From Streptococcus suis (lineage in GTDB: Bacteria > Bacillota > Bacilli > Lactobacillales > Streptococcaceae), in NCBI RefSeq assembly GCF_002964575.1, contig NZ_POQQ01000050.1:1-64000 (forward strand): DNA of 64,000 bases, read 5' to 3'. Each line of letters begins with the position of its first letter. Positions within the stretch are counted from its first letter, which is position 1. Made by a program: the position numbers and the translations under genes. Shown in pieces: positions 48,274 through 56,740 of this stretch. Below the pieces are notes generated by a model. The model was given only the letters and a program-made list of their open reading frames with translations. It did not search any database and was not told where the DNA came from.

Positions 48274-48447
48274 TAAATATAGCTTTTAACATTATAGCAA
48301 AAAAAACGAAAAGGCTCTAGCAGGAACAAAAAATCATCTGGATTGAATAGCAAATACCATAAATTTTTTATGCACCATTCAGCCAAAAACTATGTAAGAA
48401 TACTAAGTGTCCTGTACTCATTTTCCTGCTAGCTTTATGAAAATTTT

Positions 48448-48596
48448 TTACTATTTGAAGCAGGGGCAACGATTAAAGAAGTCCAGGAACGACTAGGGCA
48501 TGAAGATAAAAAACAACTATGAATATTTACGCTCACGTTACGGAAAATACAAAAGAAAAAACGGCTGAAAAGTTTGCCCAATTTTTGGGAATGTAA
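48448..48596 (+). pseudogene. C-terminal remnant of a tyrosine recombinase (phage or ICE integrase)
   Basis: The plus strand reads LLFEAGATIKEVQERLGHED in one frame, then after a frameshift in an A-rich stretch continues KTTMNIYAHVTENTKEK and TAEKFAQFLGM, with a stop at 48594-48596. This is the C-terminal end of a tyrosine integrase: the R-LGHxD box and the catalytic Tyr in IYAHVT. The N-terminal three quarters are missing. It lies between rodA and rpmE2 and marks an old integration or excision. Confidence 0.85.
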
Positions 48597-48627
48597 CGCC
48601 AGCCGTTACCATTTCCGTTACCATTTC

Positions 48628-48660
48628 AAAAAGAAAACCATTCCCATAGCTCAGGAATGG
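48628..48660 (-). terminator. Terminator after rpmE2
   Basis: On the minus strand CCATTCC and GGGAATGG pair around TGAGCTAT, followed by TTTTCTTTTT. Confidence 0.8.
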
Positions 48661-48697
48661 CTTAAAATCAACGTTTCTAACGGTTTTATAACGCTGA

Positions 48698-48940
48698 TTA
48701 TTTGAGACCGTATTTTTTGTTGAACTTGTCCACACGTCCATCTGCTTGAGTGAACTTTTGACGTCCAGTGTAGAATGGGTGTGAGTCTGATGAAATTTCC
48801 ACACGGATCAATGGGTAAGTTTCACCTTCGAATTCTACTGTTTCACTAGTTTTCTTAGTTGAACCGCTAAGGAACTTGTAACCAGTAGTTGTGTCCATGA
48901 AGACAACAGTGCGATATTCTGGATGGATATCTTTTTTCAT
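48698..48940 (-). CDS. rpmE2: Ribosomal protein bL31 type B
   Basis: 80 residues from [20 protein letters not shown]. It lacks Cys, so it is the zinc-independent type B. Starting at 48940 gives the normal N-terminus. The gene is next to the integrase remnant, whose stop lies about 100 bases past the rpmE2 stop, so the 3' end of rpmE2 or its terminator may have been the attachment site. Confidence 0.95.
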   Translation of the reverse strand: MKKDIHPEYRTVVFMDTTTGYKFLSGSTKKTSETVEFEGETYPLIRVEISSDSHPFYTGRQKFTQADGRVDKFNKKYGLK

Positions 48941-49060
48941 TTTAAAAATTCCTTTCTGCCATGGTCTCTTTCCGAGCCATAGATTATAACCACTTAAGTT
49001 TACCAAAACTTTTTTCTTCTGGCAAGTCTTTTTACCTATTTTTCAAACATTTTTAACAGA

Positions 49061-50089
49061 TTATAGGACAGAAGCTCCAGAAGCCAGGTCTGAGGTCACT
49101 CTTGCCCCAAATCCCCCTCTGGATGGGCTCCCCAAACTATCTGAGATTCGCTCCTTGCCTGCCAGTATTTTATTAGAAAGTCCTGATGTCACAAAAATCT
49201 TCCCATCAAGACCTATCAAGACCACCTCAATGCCATCCGTCTCTTCAACCACTTTAATAATCTGATCAATAGCTTGACCGAACAGTCTGGTCGTCCAAAT
49301 TTCACCATCGACAGAGTTTTTAGACACAATGGTCACACTGGCCAGCTGACTCTGGATAGGATAACCCGTTTGCGAACTTAAAATGTGGTGGTAGGTCTGA
49401 CCATCTACCGTGAGGCTACGTTCGTAAATACCAGAGGTGACAACCGACTCTTCGCCTATCTTGAGGACGAGGGCATTTTCACCCCGTGTTTTCTGAGGAT
49501 CCTGAATACCAATTCGCCAGCAACCATCTGGATTATGCGGAGCCTGTCCAAAAGTCAAGACATTGCCCCCCAGGTTAATCAGTCCAGCCTCTACTCCAAT
49601 TCTTTTTAGAAAATCAACAATCCTATCTGCTACATAACCTTTGGCTAGGGCACCCAGGTCAATAGCCATGCCTTCTTTTTTTAGATAGACGGTCTGCTCT
49701 CGGTCATCGAGTTCGATATCCCTTGGATTGATGAGCTGGAGTTTTTCTGAGATGACTTCGGGACTAGGGAGCTTAGCATCACTAAATCCAATCCGCCAGG
49801 TTTGTACAAGGGGACCGATGGTAATATTCAAAAAAGATCCCTGAGCCAGACTGTGTTCCTTGCCCAATTTAATCAATTCATACAGGTCATCGGCAACAGG
49901 AACTGCTTGAACACCTGCGTTTAGATTGACCTCCATCAATTCAGATGTCAAATCATTGGCAGAAAACCGGTCTTTATAAAGATAAAGCAGCTCTTCAACC
50001 TGATCCAAAATCGGTTCAGCTTCTGGATGCCATATTTTTGTTTCAATAATGGTTCCCATTAGACGAAGGAAACGGCTACTTACTTGCAT
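49061..50089 (-). CDS. apbE: FAD:protein FMN transferase ApbE
   Basis: 342 residues. Transfers FMN from FAD to a Thr or Ser of target proteins. Seen are MGTIIETKIW, then GALAKGYVADRIVDFLKRIG and VEAGLINLGGNVLTFGQ, and SGIYERSLTVDGQTYHHIL. There is no signal peptide or lipobox, unlike many secreted ApbE proteins, so it is probably cytoplasmic. It overlaps the DHH gene by 14 bases. Its flavoprotein target is not in this window. Confidence 0.88.
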   Translation of the reverse strand: MQVSSRFLRLMGTIIETKIWHPEAEPILDQVEELLYLYKDRFSANDLTSELMEVNLNAGVQAVPVADDLYELIKLGKEHSLAQGSFLNITIGPLVQTWRIGFSDAKLPSPEVISEKLQLINPRDIELDDREQTVYLKKEGMAIDLGALAKGYVADRIVDFLKRIGVEAGLINLGGNVLTFGQAPHNPDGCWRIGIQDPQKTRGENALVLKIGEESVVTSGIYERSLTVDGQTYHHILSSQTGYPIQSQLASVTIVSKNSVDGEIWTTRLFGQAIDQIIKVVEETDGIEVVLIGLDGKIFVTSGLSNKILAGKERISDSLGSPSRGGFGARVTSDLASGASVL

Positions 50090-51020
50090 TCCTCACGACC
50101 TCTTGAATTTCTTGGTAGATTTGCTCATTTTCGGAGAGAGAATAAGAGTTAGCACCGCTGGCTAGTGGGTGGCCACCGCCATCGTGGCGCTTGGCAATCT
50201 CGTTTATCGGAATGTACTTGCTGCGTAGTCGTACTCTATAGTTTCCGTCAGTTTGTTCCACAAAAATCCCCCAAGATTGTACAGTACCAATCCGTCCTGG
50301 AGCCCCAACGATAAACGATGTATCCGCATCGGTCACCCCGTATTTTTTGAGAATAGCTTGTGTCAAAATGACCCGTGCCGCACCGTGCTCATCGACTTCC
50401 AAGTTGTCGTAAACGTAACCTGTCAGCTTGGCAATCTTGAAATCAATGGTATCCATCTGGCGAGACATCCTTGCAAAGTCAAAATCTTCCTGACGAAGGC
50501 GGGCAACAATTTCAAAAGTGCGTGAGCTAGTCGCCGGATAAAGAAAACGTCCCGTATCGCCAACAATACCAGCATATAGCAGTCGAGCAGTTTCCCCATC
50601 CAATTCCAACTGGCTTTGAAGGCCCAATTCTGCAATCATTTCACTGCATGAGCTAGCCTCAGTATTGACCCAGAGCAGGTCACCATAAGGCTCTTCATTT
50701 GGATGGTGGTCGATTTTTATCAGGAATTCACCCTGAGTGTAGCGGTCATCATCCACACGGGCTGTATTGGCAGTATCCGTTACGATAACCAAGGCCCCTT
50801 GATAATCTTGGTCGGAAACCTGATCCATTTCTGCCATCCAAGCAAGATTCGGCTCATTGAAACCGGTCACCTTAATGGTTTTTTCAGGAAAATTCTTCTG
50901 CAAGAGCTTCTGTAAGCCAACCTGACTACCGATAGCATCTGGATCTGGTCGTTGGTGACGATGAATGATAATAGTGTCATATTCGCGAATTTTTTCGATA
51001 ATTGTACTGTAAATAGTCAT
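50076..51020 (-). CDS. pde2: DHH-DHHA1 phosphodiesterase (Pde2/NrnA family)
   Basis: 314 residues. The DHH core is IIIHRHQRPDPDAIGSQVGL, IVTDTANTARVDD, LIKIDHHPNEEPYGDL and the DHHA1 motif KRHDGGGHPLASGA. Streptococcal Pde2 degrades pApA, the product of cyclic di-AMP breakdown, and short oligonucleotides (nanoRNase). Together with CdaA at 16375-17235 this would control cyclic di-AMP. It lacks the PAS and GGDEF-like domains of GdpP. Overlaps apbE downstream. Confidence 0.9.
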   Translation of the reverse strand: MTIYSTIIEKIREYDTIIIHRHQRPDPDAIGSQVGLQKLLQKNFPEKTIKVTGFNEPNLAWMAEMDQVSDQDYQGALVIVTDTANTARVDDDRYTQGEFLIKIDHHPNEEPYGDLLWVNTEASSCSEMIAELGLQSQLELDGETARLLYAGIVGDTGRFLYPATSSRTFEIVARLRQEDFDFARMSRQMDTIDFKIAKLTGYVYDNLEVDEHGAARVILTQAILKKYGVTDADTSFIVGAPGRIGTVQSWGIFVEQTDGNYRVRLRSKYIPINEIAKRHDGGGHPLASGANSYSLSENEQIYQEIQEVVRNASK

Positions 51021-51059
51021 AGCAACTCCTTTTCATCATTTTAGCATAAACTTCCCCTT

Positions 51060-51086
51060 TTGAAAATGATGGGAGTATGGTATAAT
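51060..51086 (+). promoter_or_regulatory. Promoter of the flavodoxin gene
   Basis: TTGAAA (51060-51065), a 15-base spacer and TATAAT (51081-51086) preceded by TATGG as extended -10. Confidence 0.7.
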
Positions 51087-51114
51087 GAGATTACTATGTA
51101 ATTTGGAGGAAATT

Positions 51115-51570
51115 ATGGCACTAGCAAAAATTGTTTACGCTAGTATGACTGGTAACACAGAAGAAATTGCTGATATCGTCGCCAGTAAGCTAGAAGAGTT
51201 GGGTTTGGAAGTACAGGTGCACGAATGTACGACCATTGAAACAGAAGAAATCTTGGATGCTGACTTAATTGTCGTAGCCAGCTACACTTATTCTTATGGT
51301 GGTGATGGTGAGCTTCCAGATGAAATCGTTGATTTCTATGCTGACCTAGCGGACTTGGATTTGACTGGTAAGGTGTACGGTGTTTGCGGTTCTGGTGATA
51401 CCTTCTATGATGACTTCTGTAGTGCAGTAGATGACTTCGATGTCATGCTGGGTTCACGTGGTGCAGTCAAGGGGGCTGAAAATGTCAAGGTAGACCTTGC
51501 TGCTGAAGACGAGGATATCGTAAACCTAGAAAAATTTGCAACTGACCTTGCTGCCAAAGTAAATGAATAA
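51115..51570 (+). CDS. fld: Flavodoxin
   Basis: 151 residues. The FMN phosphate loop is VYASMTGNTEEIAD, then SYTYSYGGDGELPDE and GVCGSGDTFYDDFCSAVDD. A small acidic electron carrier. GGAGG lies seven bases before the ATG at 51115. The strong hairpin terminator after it only partly separates it from the chorismate mutase gene, which follows by 49 bases. Confidence 0.93.
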   Translation: MALAKIVYASMTGNTEEIADIVASKLEELGLEVQVHECTTIETEEILDADLIVVASYTYSYGGDGELPDEIVDFYADLADLDLTGKVYGVCGSGDTFYDDFCSAVDDFDVMLGSRGAVKGAENVKVDLAAEDEDIVNLEKFATDLAAKVNE

Positions 51571-51577
51571 TCAAATC

Positions 51578-51606
51578 AACCAGTAACATCTGTTACTGGT
51601 TTTCTT
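51578..51606 (+). terminator. Terminator after flavodoxin
   Basis: AACCAGTAACA and TGTTACTGGTT pair around TC, followed by TTCTT. Confidence 0.75.
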
Positions 51607-51619
51607 AAAAGGAGAAAAA

Positions 51620-51898
51620 ATGAATCTAGATCATATCCGGGAAAATATTAACGCTATTGACAGTCAATTAGTTGACTTGCTTGAACAACGCATGAAGCTA
51701 GTTGACCAAGTCACAGCCTTTAAGCGAGCAACTGGCAAACCTGTTTTGGATACCAGTCGGGAAAATGCGGTTCTTGAACGGGTTGGTAACTTAGTCCAAA
51801 AGGACGACTACCGCTCAGCTATTCAAGCGACCTTTAGTGATATGATGGCCCAATCGAGAGCCTATCAATCTTCCAAGTTAGAGAATCATGAGCAATAA
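51620..51898 (+). CDS. Chorismate mutase, AroQ type
   Basis: 92 residues. The helical AroQ signature is NAIDSQLVDLLEQRMKLVDQV, with KPVLDTSRENAVLERV and the final helix carrying FSDMMAQSRAYQ. Converts chorismate to prephenate on the way to Phe and Tyr. It overlaps the channel gene by 11 bases. Aggag-type site (AAAGGAG) lies eight bases before the ATG. Confidence 0.93.
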   Translation: MNLDHIRENINAIDSQLVDLLEQRMKLVDQVTAFKRATGKPVLDTSRENAVLERVGNLVQKDDYRSAIQATFSDMMAQSRAYQSSKLENHEQ

Positions 51899-53072
51899 GA
51901 TGAAACAAGCCAGCCAACTCCTTTTCTTTGCTTGCTTAATTGGAGTCGGTGCAGGGATTATCACCACATTCTTTGGGAAAATTCTACTAGGGATTGGTGA
52001 CTTACGGTCTGAATTCTTTACTTATCTAATTCCCTTTCTACCACTTGCAGGGTTGGTGATTGTTTTCGTTTATCAAAAATGGGGGAGGGAAGTCCAAGCA
52101 GGTATGGGCTTAGTCTTCAAAGCTGGACAAGGGGAGAATGTGCACATTTCTCCAGTGCTCATTCCGCTCATCATTTTTACAACTTGGCTCAGTCATCTTT
52201 TTGGCGCTTCCGTTGGCCGCGAGGGGGTAGCTGTCCAACTTGGAGCCAGTCTCTCGCATTGGTTACAAAAACAAGGTTTCACACACTTGCCTAAAGACAT
52301 GATCACGAAGATTGGTATGGCTGCAGGTTTTGCGGGACTCTTTCAAACACCATTGGCTGCTAGTTTCTTTGCCATCGAAGTCTTGATTGTTGGTCAATAT
52401 GCTTGGACTAGTCTTCCCTATTGTCTAGTTGCCTCTTTCACAGCTTCTACTACTTCTCATTTATTGGGATTAGAGAAATTTTCGCACGCCATCGCGACTA
52501 CCTCATTCCAGTTTACAGATAGTTTCAAATGGATCTTGATTGCCATCTGCTTCGGATTTGTCGGTAATCTATTTGCCTGGTTTTTGGCACAAGCAAAAAA
52601 CATCTCAACTCGATGGCTTCCAAATCCTTATATAAAAATTGCTATCATGGGAGTTGGACTAAGCGTTCTACTTTTCTTCTTCCATCAGGGGCGATATGCT
52701 GGTTTGGGAACCAATTTAATTGATGTCAGTTTAGCTGGGGAACAGGTATTTGCTTACGATTGGCTACTGAAACTCCTACTGACCTGTCTTTGTTTGGCCG
52801 CAGGTTTTCAAGGGGGAGAAGTCACGCCACTCTTTGCCATTGGTGCAAGTTCTGGGGCTGTTTTAGCAGGATTACTAGGTCTACCAACTGAACTTGTTGC
52901 AGCCCTTGGCTATTGTGCCGTCTTTGGAACAGCCACCAATACCTTGCTGGCTCCGATCTTCATTAGTTATGAAGTATTCGGCGCCAATATCCTACCCTAT
53001 GCCATTCCTGTACTTGCCATAGCTTATCTAATAAACAGAAAACAAACTATTTATGGGATGCAAGTGAGGTGA
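51888..53072 (+). CDS. ClC family channel/antiporter, probably fluoride-specific (ClC-F type)
   Basis: 394 residues, about ten to twelve hydrophobic segments. The ClC signatures are AGMGLVFKAGQ (in place of GSGIP), GASVGREGVAVQLGASL (GREG) and FQGGEVTPLFAIG (in place of GxFxP). The Met in GMG sits where chloride channels have the selectivity Ser, a feature known for fluoride-exporting ClC-F proteins. Fluoride export is therefore my best guess. It is the last gene after flavodoxin and chorismate mutase, with an 11-base overlap. Confidence 0.82.
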   Translation: MSNKMKQASQLLFFACLIGVGAGIITTFFGKILLGIGDLRSEFFTYLIPFLPLAGLVIVFVYQKWGREVQAGMGLVFKAGQGENVHISPVLIPLIIFTTWLSHLFGASVGREGVAVQLGASLSHWLQKQGFTHLPKDMITKIGMAAGFAGLFQTPLAASFFAIEVLIVGQYAWTSLPYCLVASFTASTTSHLLGLEKFSHAIATTSFQFTDSFKWILIAICFGFVGNLFAWFLAQAKNISTRWLPNPYIKIAIMGVGLSVLLFFFHQGRYAGLGTNLIDVSLAGEQVFAYDWLLKLLLTCLCLAAGFQGGEVTPLFAIGASSGAVLAGLLGLPTELVAALGYCAVFGTATNTLLAPIFISYEVFGANILPYAIPVLAIAYLINRKQTIYGMQVR

Positions 53073-53199
53073 AGTAAGGGAATCATAGTTTGCCTCATTT
53101 TACCTCCTAGTCATATTTTAGACAAAACAAACCTTTGAAATCAATTAGCTATTTCTAGATGACCTTCAATTTCATCATTATCTTCTAAAATATAACTTT

Positions 53200-53229
53200 A
53201 AAACGCCCTAGAAATCTAGAGCGTTTTTG
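53200..53229. terminator. Terminator between ClC and the AT-rich gene
   Basis: AAACGCCCTAGA and TCTAGAGCGTTT pair imperfectly around AA, followed by TTGT. It serves converging genes. Confidence 0.75.
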
Positions 53230-53253
53230 TATTAACATAAAAAACTAAGAATT

Positions 53254-54171
53254 TTACTTACTTTCCGTTTTCAACTTGTTTCCGAAAACAGAATAAGCTA
53301 ACAATCCCAATCCAACAATATAAATTAGGTAACCAAATCCAGGAGTTCCATATTTATAAACATAAAATGGATTCCAAATTATTACGGAAGCTATTTCAAT
53401 AATCGCATAGCGTTTTACATTGTTTGTATTATTTTGAAATAAATTTAATAGTAATAAAAATGCAACTAGACATATTACCGATGAAACGATAGGATGATCA
53501 GCAAAAGCTGGTGTCGCAAGCAAGAATTTATTCATAATATTGAATGGCAATAGTTGCGAAATTACCAACAACACATTAGCAATTACTAAAAGTTTATTTT
53601 TAGAATATAGTTCCACTAGTTTATGAAAATCAAAGTGGGTTGTGTGTACTAACTCTTCTTTTTTAATAAAACGATTGTACAAATAAAGTACAAAAATGAT
53701 AGATAATATTAAAAGTACCAACCGAATGAAATGATATCCAAATAGAAGTTTGCTTGATTGTGCTAAATTTGTCGGCATCTCAAACAGACCAAATGTAAAA
53801 AATGACATTACTGAAGATGCAAAATTTCCAACGTTATTTGCAAAGGCAGCACTTTGTTCAGATTCAATAACAGCTATCGATATAGTGGAGAGAATATTTA
53901 AAATCAGAAAAGTATCAATGACTCGGAAAGGAATAAAAATCTTTTCATTTCGATTAATCAAACCAACAATTTCTATAACTGAGCAAACCAAAAATAATGG
54001 AGCTATGTTCACTTTTCCGTAGATGTTCAAATTTCCAATTTGAAAAGTAGCATCATACATTACATTAAAAAACGTTGAAATAATAAGCACAATCTGGCTA
54101 ATCAAAAGAGCTTTTAATATTTTTTCTAATTTCGTTCCACTTGCATTAAAATTACTAGGCTGTAATTCCAT
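53254..54171 (-). CDS. AT-rich polytopic membrane protein of unknown function
   Basis: 305 residues with about eight hydrophobic segments, and Asn- and Phe-rich. I do not recognise a family. Base composition is clearly more AT-rich than the neighbouring genes (runs such as ttatttttagaatat). I start at the ATG at 54171 (MELQPSNFNASGTKLEK), with GGAG six bases upstream. It lies just after the 3' end of a tRNA-Arg gene, a common integration site, and so may be a horizontally acquired gene. Confidence 0.6.
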   Translation of the reverse strand: MELQPSNFNASGTKLEKILKALLISQIVLIISTFFNVMYDATFQIGNLNIYGKVNIAPLFLVCSVIEIVGLINRNEKIFIPFRVIDTFLILNILSTISIAVIESEQSAAFANNVGNFASSVMSFFTFGLFEMPTNLAQSSKLLFGYHFIRLVLLILSIIFVLYLYNRFIKKEELVHTTHFDFHKLVELYSKNKLLVIANVLLVISQLLPFNIMNKFLLATPAFADHPIVSSVICLVAFLLLLNLFQNNTNNVKRYAIIEIASVIIWNPFYVYKYGTPGFGYLIYIVGLGLLAYSVFGNKLKTESK

Positions 54172-54207
54172 AATATACTCCAAAATATTCCTATTATCTC
54201 ATCCGTA

Positions 54208-54279
54208 TCTCCCCTGCAGGAATCGAACCTGCAACTAATTCTTAGGAGGAATTTATTATATCCATTTAACTAAGGGAAG
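54208..54279 (-). tRNA. tRNA-Arg (anticodon CCU)
   Basis: Minus strand, 72 bases without the CCA end. Acceptor CTTCCCT pairs with AGGGGAG, discriminator A. The D stem GTTA/TAAT encloses AATGGATA. The anticodon stem AATTC/GAATT encloses CTCCTAA, with CCT (CCU) as anticodon. The T arm is GCAGG TTCGATT CCTGC. All stems pair; the CCA is not encoded. The gene is very AT-rich in its D and anticodon arms, as is common for this tRNA in streptococci. Confidence 0.92.
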
Positions 54280-54324
54280 CTACTCTTCTATTTTACATCA
54301 TAAAATAGAAGATTGCAAGGTCTG

Positions 54325-54999
54325 TTAGTCCTTACTGGATGTTCGATATTTTTCCATTTTCTTTTTAAATAGTTCGGCATTGCTGGGAGCTGTGTAGGAA
54401 ATAGCGTTAGCTCCTGCTTCAATCACGCGACGAATGGATTCTTCAGTTGGACCACCTGTCGCAATGATGGGGAAGTCTGGGAGAACTTGACGGATTTTTT
54501 TCACCACGTTAGGAGTTTCTAATCCACAGGAAACGTTTAAAATATCTACGCCAGCCTCAATTCGTGATAACAAGTCTGCCTTCTCTGAAACGACGGTGTA
54601 GATAATGGGAATATCCGCCATCTTGTTAATTTCCTCAATGGTTTTAACATCCGTAGGACCATTGACCACAACAGCATAAGCCCCTTCTGACTCAGAAAGC
54701 AAACTCATATTGGCCGACCGCATTCCTGACGTTAGACCACCTCCAACACCAGCTAAAACAGGAACAGAGGCAACCATCATAACGCTTTTGAGAATGGCCG
54801 GACTAGGAGTAAAAGGATAAACCGCTAAAACCGCATCTGCATTATGATTAGCAATAATCGCCACATCCGTTGTAAATAAAACCGAGCGGATACGGCGACC
54901 ATAAATACGAATACCACTACATTCCTTTATGATGTCAGGCACCTGCACAATATCCTGGCGTAAATCAGACAAAACAGCTGGAATAACTTGCTTACTCAT
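54325..54999 (-). CDS. TIM-barrel protein of unknown function
   Basis: 224 residues of alternating beta strands and helices with the phosphate-binding pattern PIIATGGPTEESIRRVIEAGA near the C-terminus. Also seen are LAGVGGGLTSGMRSANM and GVDILNVSCGLET. The fold is a TIM barrel of the phosphate-binding type; no specific enzyme activity is evident. Streptococcal homologues are often labelled hydrolase without evidence. The start is supported by AGGAGG before the ATG. Confidence 0.7.
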   Translation of the reverse strand: MSKQVIPAVLSDLRQDIVQVPDIIKECSGIRIYGRRIRSVLFTTDVAIIANHNADAVLAVYPFTPSPAILKSVMMVASVPVLAGVGGGLTSGMRSANMSLLSESEGAYAVVVNGPTDVKTIEEINKMADIPIIYTVVSEKADLLSRIEAGVDILNVSCGLETPNVVKKIRQVLPDFPIIATGGPTEESIRRVIEAGANAISYTAPSNAELFKKKMEKYRTSSKD

Positions 55000-55020
55000 A
55001 CTCGACCTCCTCTATGTATA

Positions 55021-55230
55021 GTCTTTTAGTTTACTTTTAGTACTCGCTTCAAAGGTTCGGGGAACCTTTGAAGGCTGGAGATAGTGCGAACCAAGTTCGC
55101 CGCAAAAGAGCCGCAGGCATAACTCAATGCTTTCTAATTTCTAGGCATTGACTTGAAACAGTCCCCCAGACTGTTTCAATCAGGCAAGGTGAGTTAACGA
55201 CGTAATAAAAGATAAACTAAATGACGATAT
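55021..55230 (-). repeat. BOX-like element, full copy
   Basis: Minus-strand orientation. Its ends, GTCATTTAGTTTATC and (on the plus strand) GTCTTTTAGTTTACTTTTAG, form a terminal inverted repeat. Inside are stems AAACAGTC/GACTGTTT, ATGCCTAG/CTAGGCAT and CTTCAAAGGTTC/GAACCTTTGAAG. Apart from this and the rplS terminator, the 372-base gap from 55000 to 55371 holds no gene. Confidence 0.75.
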
Positions 55231-55336
55231 ATAGTAACAGTATAACATATTTTATGTAGGGAGATATAGTAAACATCTATTCTTGATCGCCCTTTATACA
55301 TATAGATAGGTCAGATAGGAAGCTAGCTCTTACAAA

Positions 55337-55363
55337 CAAAAAAGAAGCAACTTTCGCTGCTTC
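55337..55363 (-). terminator. Terminator after rplS
   Basis: On the minus strand GAAGCAGC and GTTGCTTC pair around GAAA, followed by TTTTTTG. Confidence 0.85.
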
Positions 55364-55371
55364 CTCCCATC

Positions 55372-55719
55372 TTAGCGACGGATTTCTTTGATACGCGCTG
55401 CTTTACCTTGCAATGCACGTAGGTAGTACAATTTAGCACGACGAACTTTACCGTAACGTACTACTTCAATCTTATCAACACGTGGAGTGTGGATTGGGAA
55501 TGTACGCTCAACACCTACACCACCAGAGATTTTACGTACAGTGTACATTTCTGAGATGCCTTGGCCTTTACGAGAGATAACAACACCCTCGAAAATCTGG
55601 ATACGTTCGCGGTTACCTTCGACAACCTTAGCGTGAACACGTACAGTGTCACCAGGACGGAATGAAGGGATGTCAGTACGAAGTTGACCTTCTGTCAAAC
55701 TTTGGATCAATGGATTCAT
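55372..55719 (-). CDS. rplS: Ribosomal protein bL19
   Basis: 115 residues, full length. Motifs [47 protein letters not shown] and [14 protein letters not shown] are characteristic. A component of the large ribosomal subunit at the 30S interface. Ends in a strong terminator. Confidence 0.97.
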   Translation of the reverse strand: MNPLIQSLTEGQLRTDIPSFRPGDTVRVHAKVVEGNRERIQIFEGVVISRKGQGISEMYTVRKISGGVGVERTFPIHTPRVDKIEVVRYGKVRRAKLYYLRALQGKAARIKEIRR

Positions 55720-55889
55720 TTTATTCTCCTATCTTTGTCAATCATAGGTGCTTTTAAACCCAGCGGATAAACTGTATTTTTGTGCGTCCATTACACACAA
55801 AATAGATTATACTAAAATCCTCTTTTCTTGTAAAGAAAAATACTCAAAATATTGAAAAAAACAAGCGAACATTCGCCTGTTTTACAATC

Positions 55890-55930
55890 TTATTTAGTAG
55901 CTTTGTAAAACTCGTCTACCTTATTCCCAC
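55890..55930 (-). pseudogene. Remnant of a sodA 3' end
   Basis: On the minus strand this reads NKVDEFYKATK and a stop. The intact sodA tail, 130 bases upstream in transcription direction, reads [13 protein letters not shown] and a stop. The fragment starts TGGGAAT, where an extra G breaks the frame from the TGG before. It looks like the tail of an older or foreign sodA allele. Between the two tails lie hairpins (CTACAAGG with CCTTGTAG, GGAAAGC with GCTTTCC), which may be a small inserted element. Confidence 0.65.
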
Positions 55931-56055
55931 TCCTCAGCTACAAGGGCTTTGCTCCTTGTAGCACGGAAAGCCCGATTAGCTTTCCTAGAGGACTGACTAG
56001 TTTTTTCTCGGAAAAAAATCGTTTCCTCGAAAAAACGTCGCAGTAAGCTAGTAGG

Positions 56056-56667
56056 TTAGTTGCTGAGAGCAGCTTTGTAAAGCTCATCAACTTTGTTCCA
56101 GTTGATAATTTCAAAGAAGGCTTTGATGTAGTTTGGACGGACGTTACGGTAGTTGAGGTAGTAAGCGTGCTCCCAAACGTCCAATGCCAAGATTGGTTTC
56201 AAACCTTGCATGATTGGTGTGTCTTGGTTAGCAGTAGAGATAACTTCCAACTTGCCATCTTTATTGACAACCAAGAAAGCCCAGCCTGAACCGAAACGAG
56301 TTGTTGCTGCTGTAGTGAAGGCTTCTTGGAAGGCATCAAATGAACCGAAAGTCGCATCAATATCGGCTGACAATTCTGCTGAAATTTCTGTTTTTTCTGG
56401 TGAAAGCAATTCCCAGAAAAGTGCGTGGTTGAGGTGACCGCCGCCGTTGTTGATAAGGGCTTGACGGATGTCCGCAGGAATTTGCTCCACATCTGACAAG
56501 AGTGCCACCAAGTCTTCACCAATTTCTGGGTGTTTTTCAAGGGCAGCATTTGCATTTGCAACATAAGTCGCATGGTGCTTGTCATGGTGCAAGGTCATTG
56601 TTTCTGCATCAATATGTGGTTCCAAAGCATCGTAAGCGTATGGAAGGTCTGGTAAAATAATTGCCAT
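56056..56667 (-). CDS. sodA: Manganese superoxide dismutase
   Basis: 203 residues from [20 protein letters not shown]. Metal ligands are the His in [11 protein letters not shown], a second His in HLNHALFW, and Asp and His in [14 protein letters not shown]. The residues GGGHLNH and FGSGWAFLV follow the streptococcal SodA pattern. Detoxifies superoxide. AGGAG lies before this ATG; a longer start at 56727 has none. The 3' end of the gene has been duplicated downstream. Confidence 0.97.
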   Translation of the reverse strand: MAIILPDLPYAYDALEPHIDAETMTLHHDKHHATYVANANAALEKHPEIGEDLVALLSDVEQIPADIRQALINNGGGHLNHALFWELLSPEKTEISAELSADIDATFGSFDAFQEAFTTAATTRFGSGWAFLVVNKDGKLEVISTANQDTPIMQGLKPILALDVWEHAYYLNYRNVRPNYIKAFFEIINWNKVDELYKAALSN

Positions 56668-56740
56668 TTTTGTACTCCTCTGTCTATATGATAACTTTAT
56701 TGTACTCCATTGTGAGAGCCTTTTCAACTTATTTGTCTGA

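Noticed and set aside
54208..54279. tRNA-Arg gene taken as a degenerate tRNA because of its AT-rich arms
   Set aside because: All stems pair fully and the T and anticodon loops are standard, so it looks functional.
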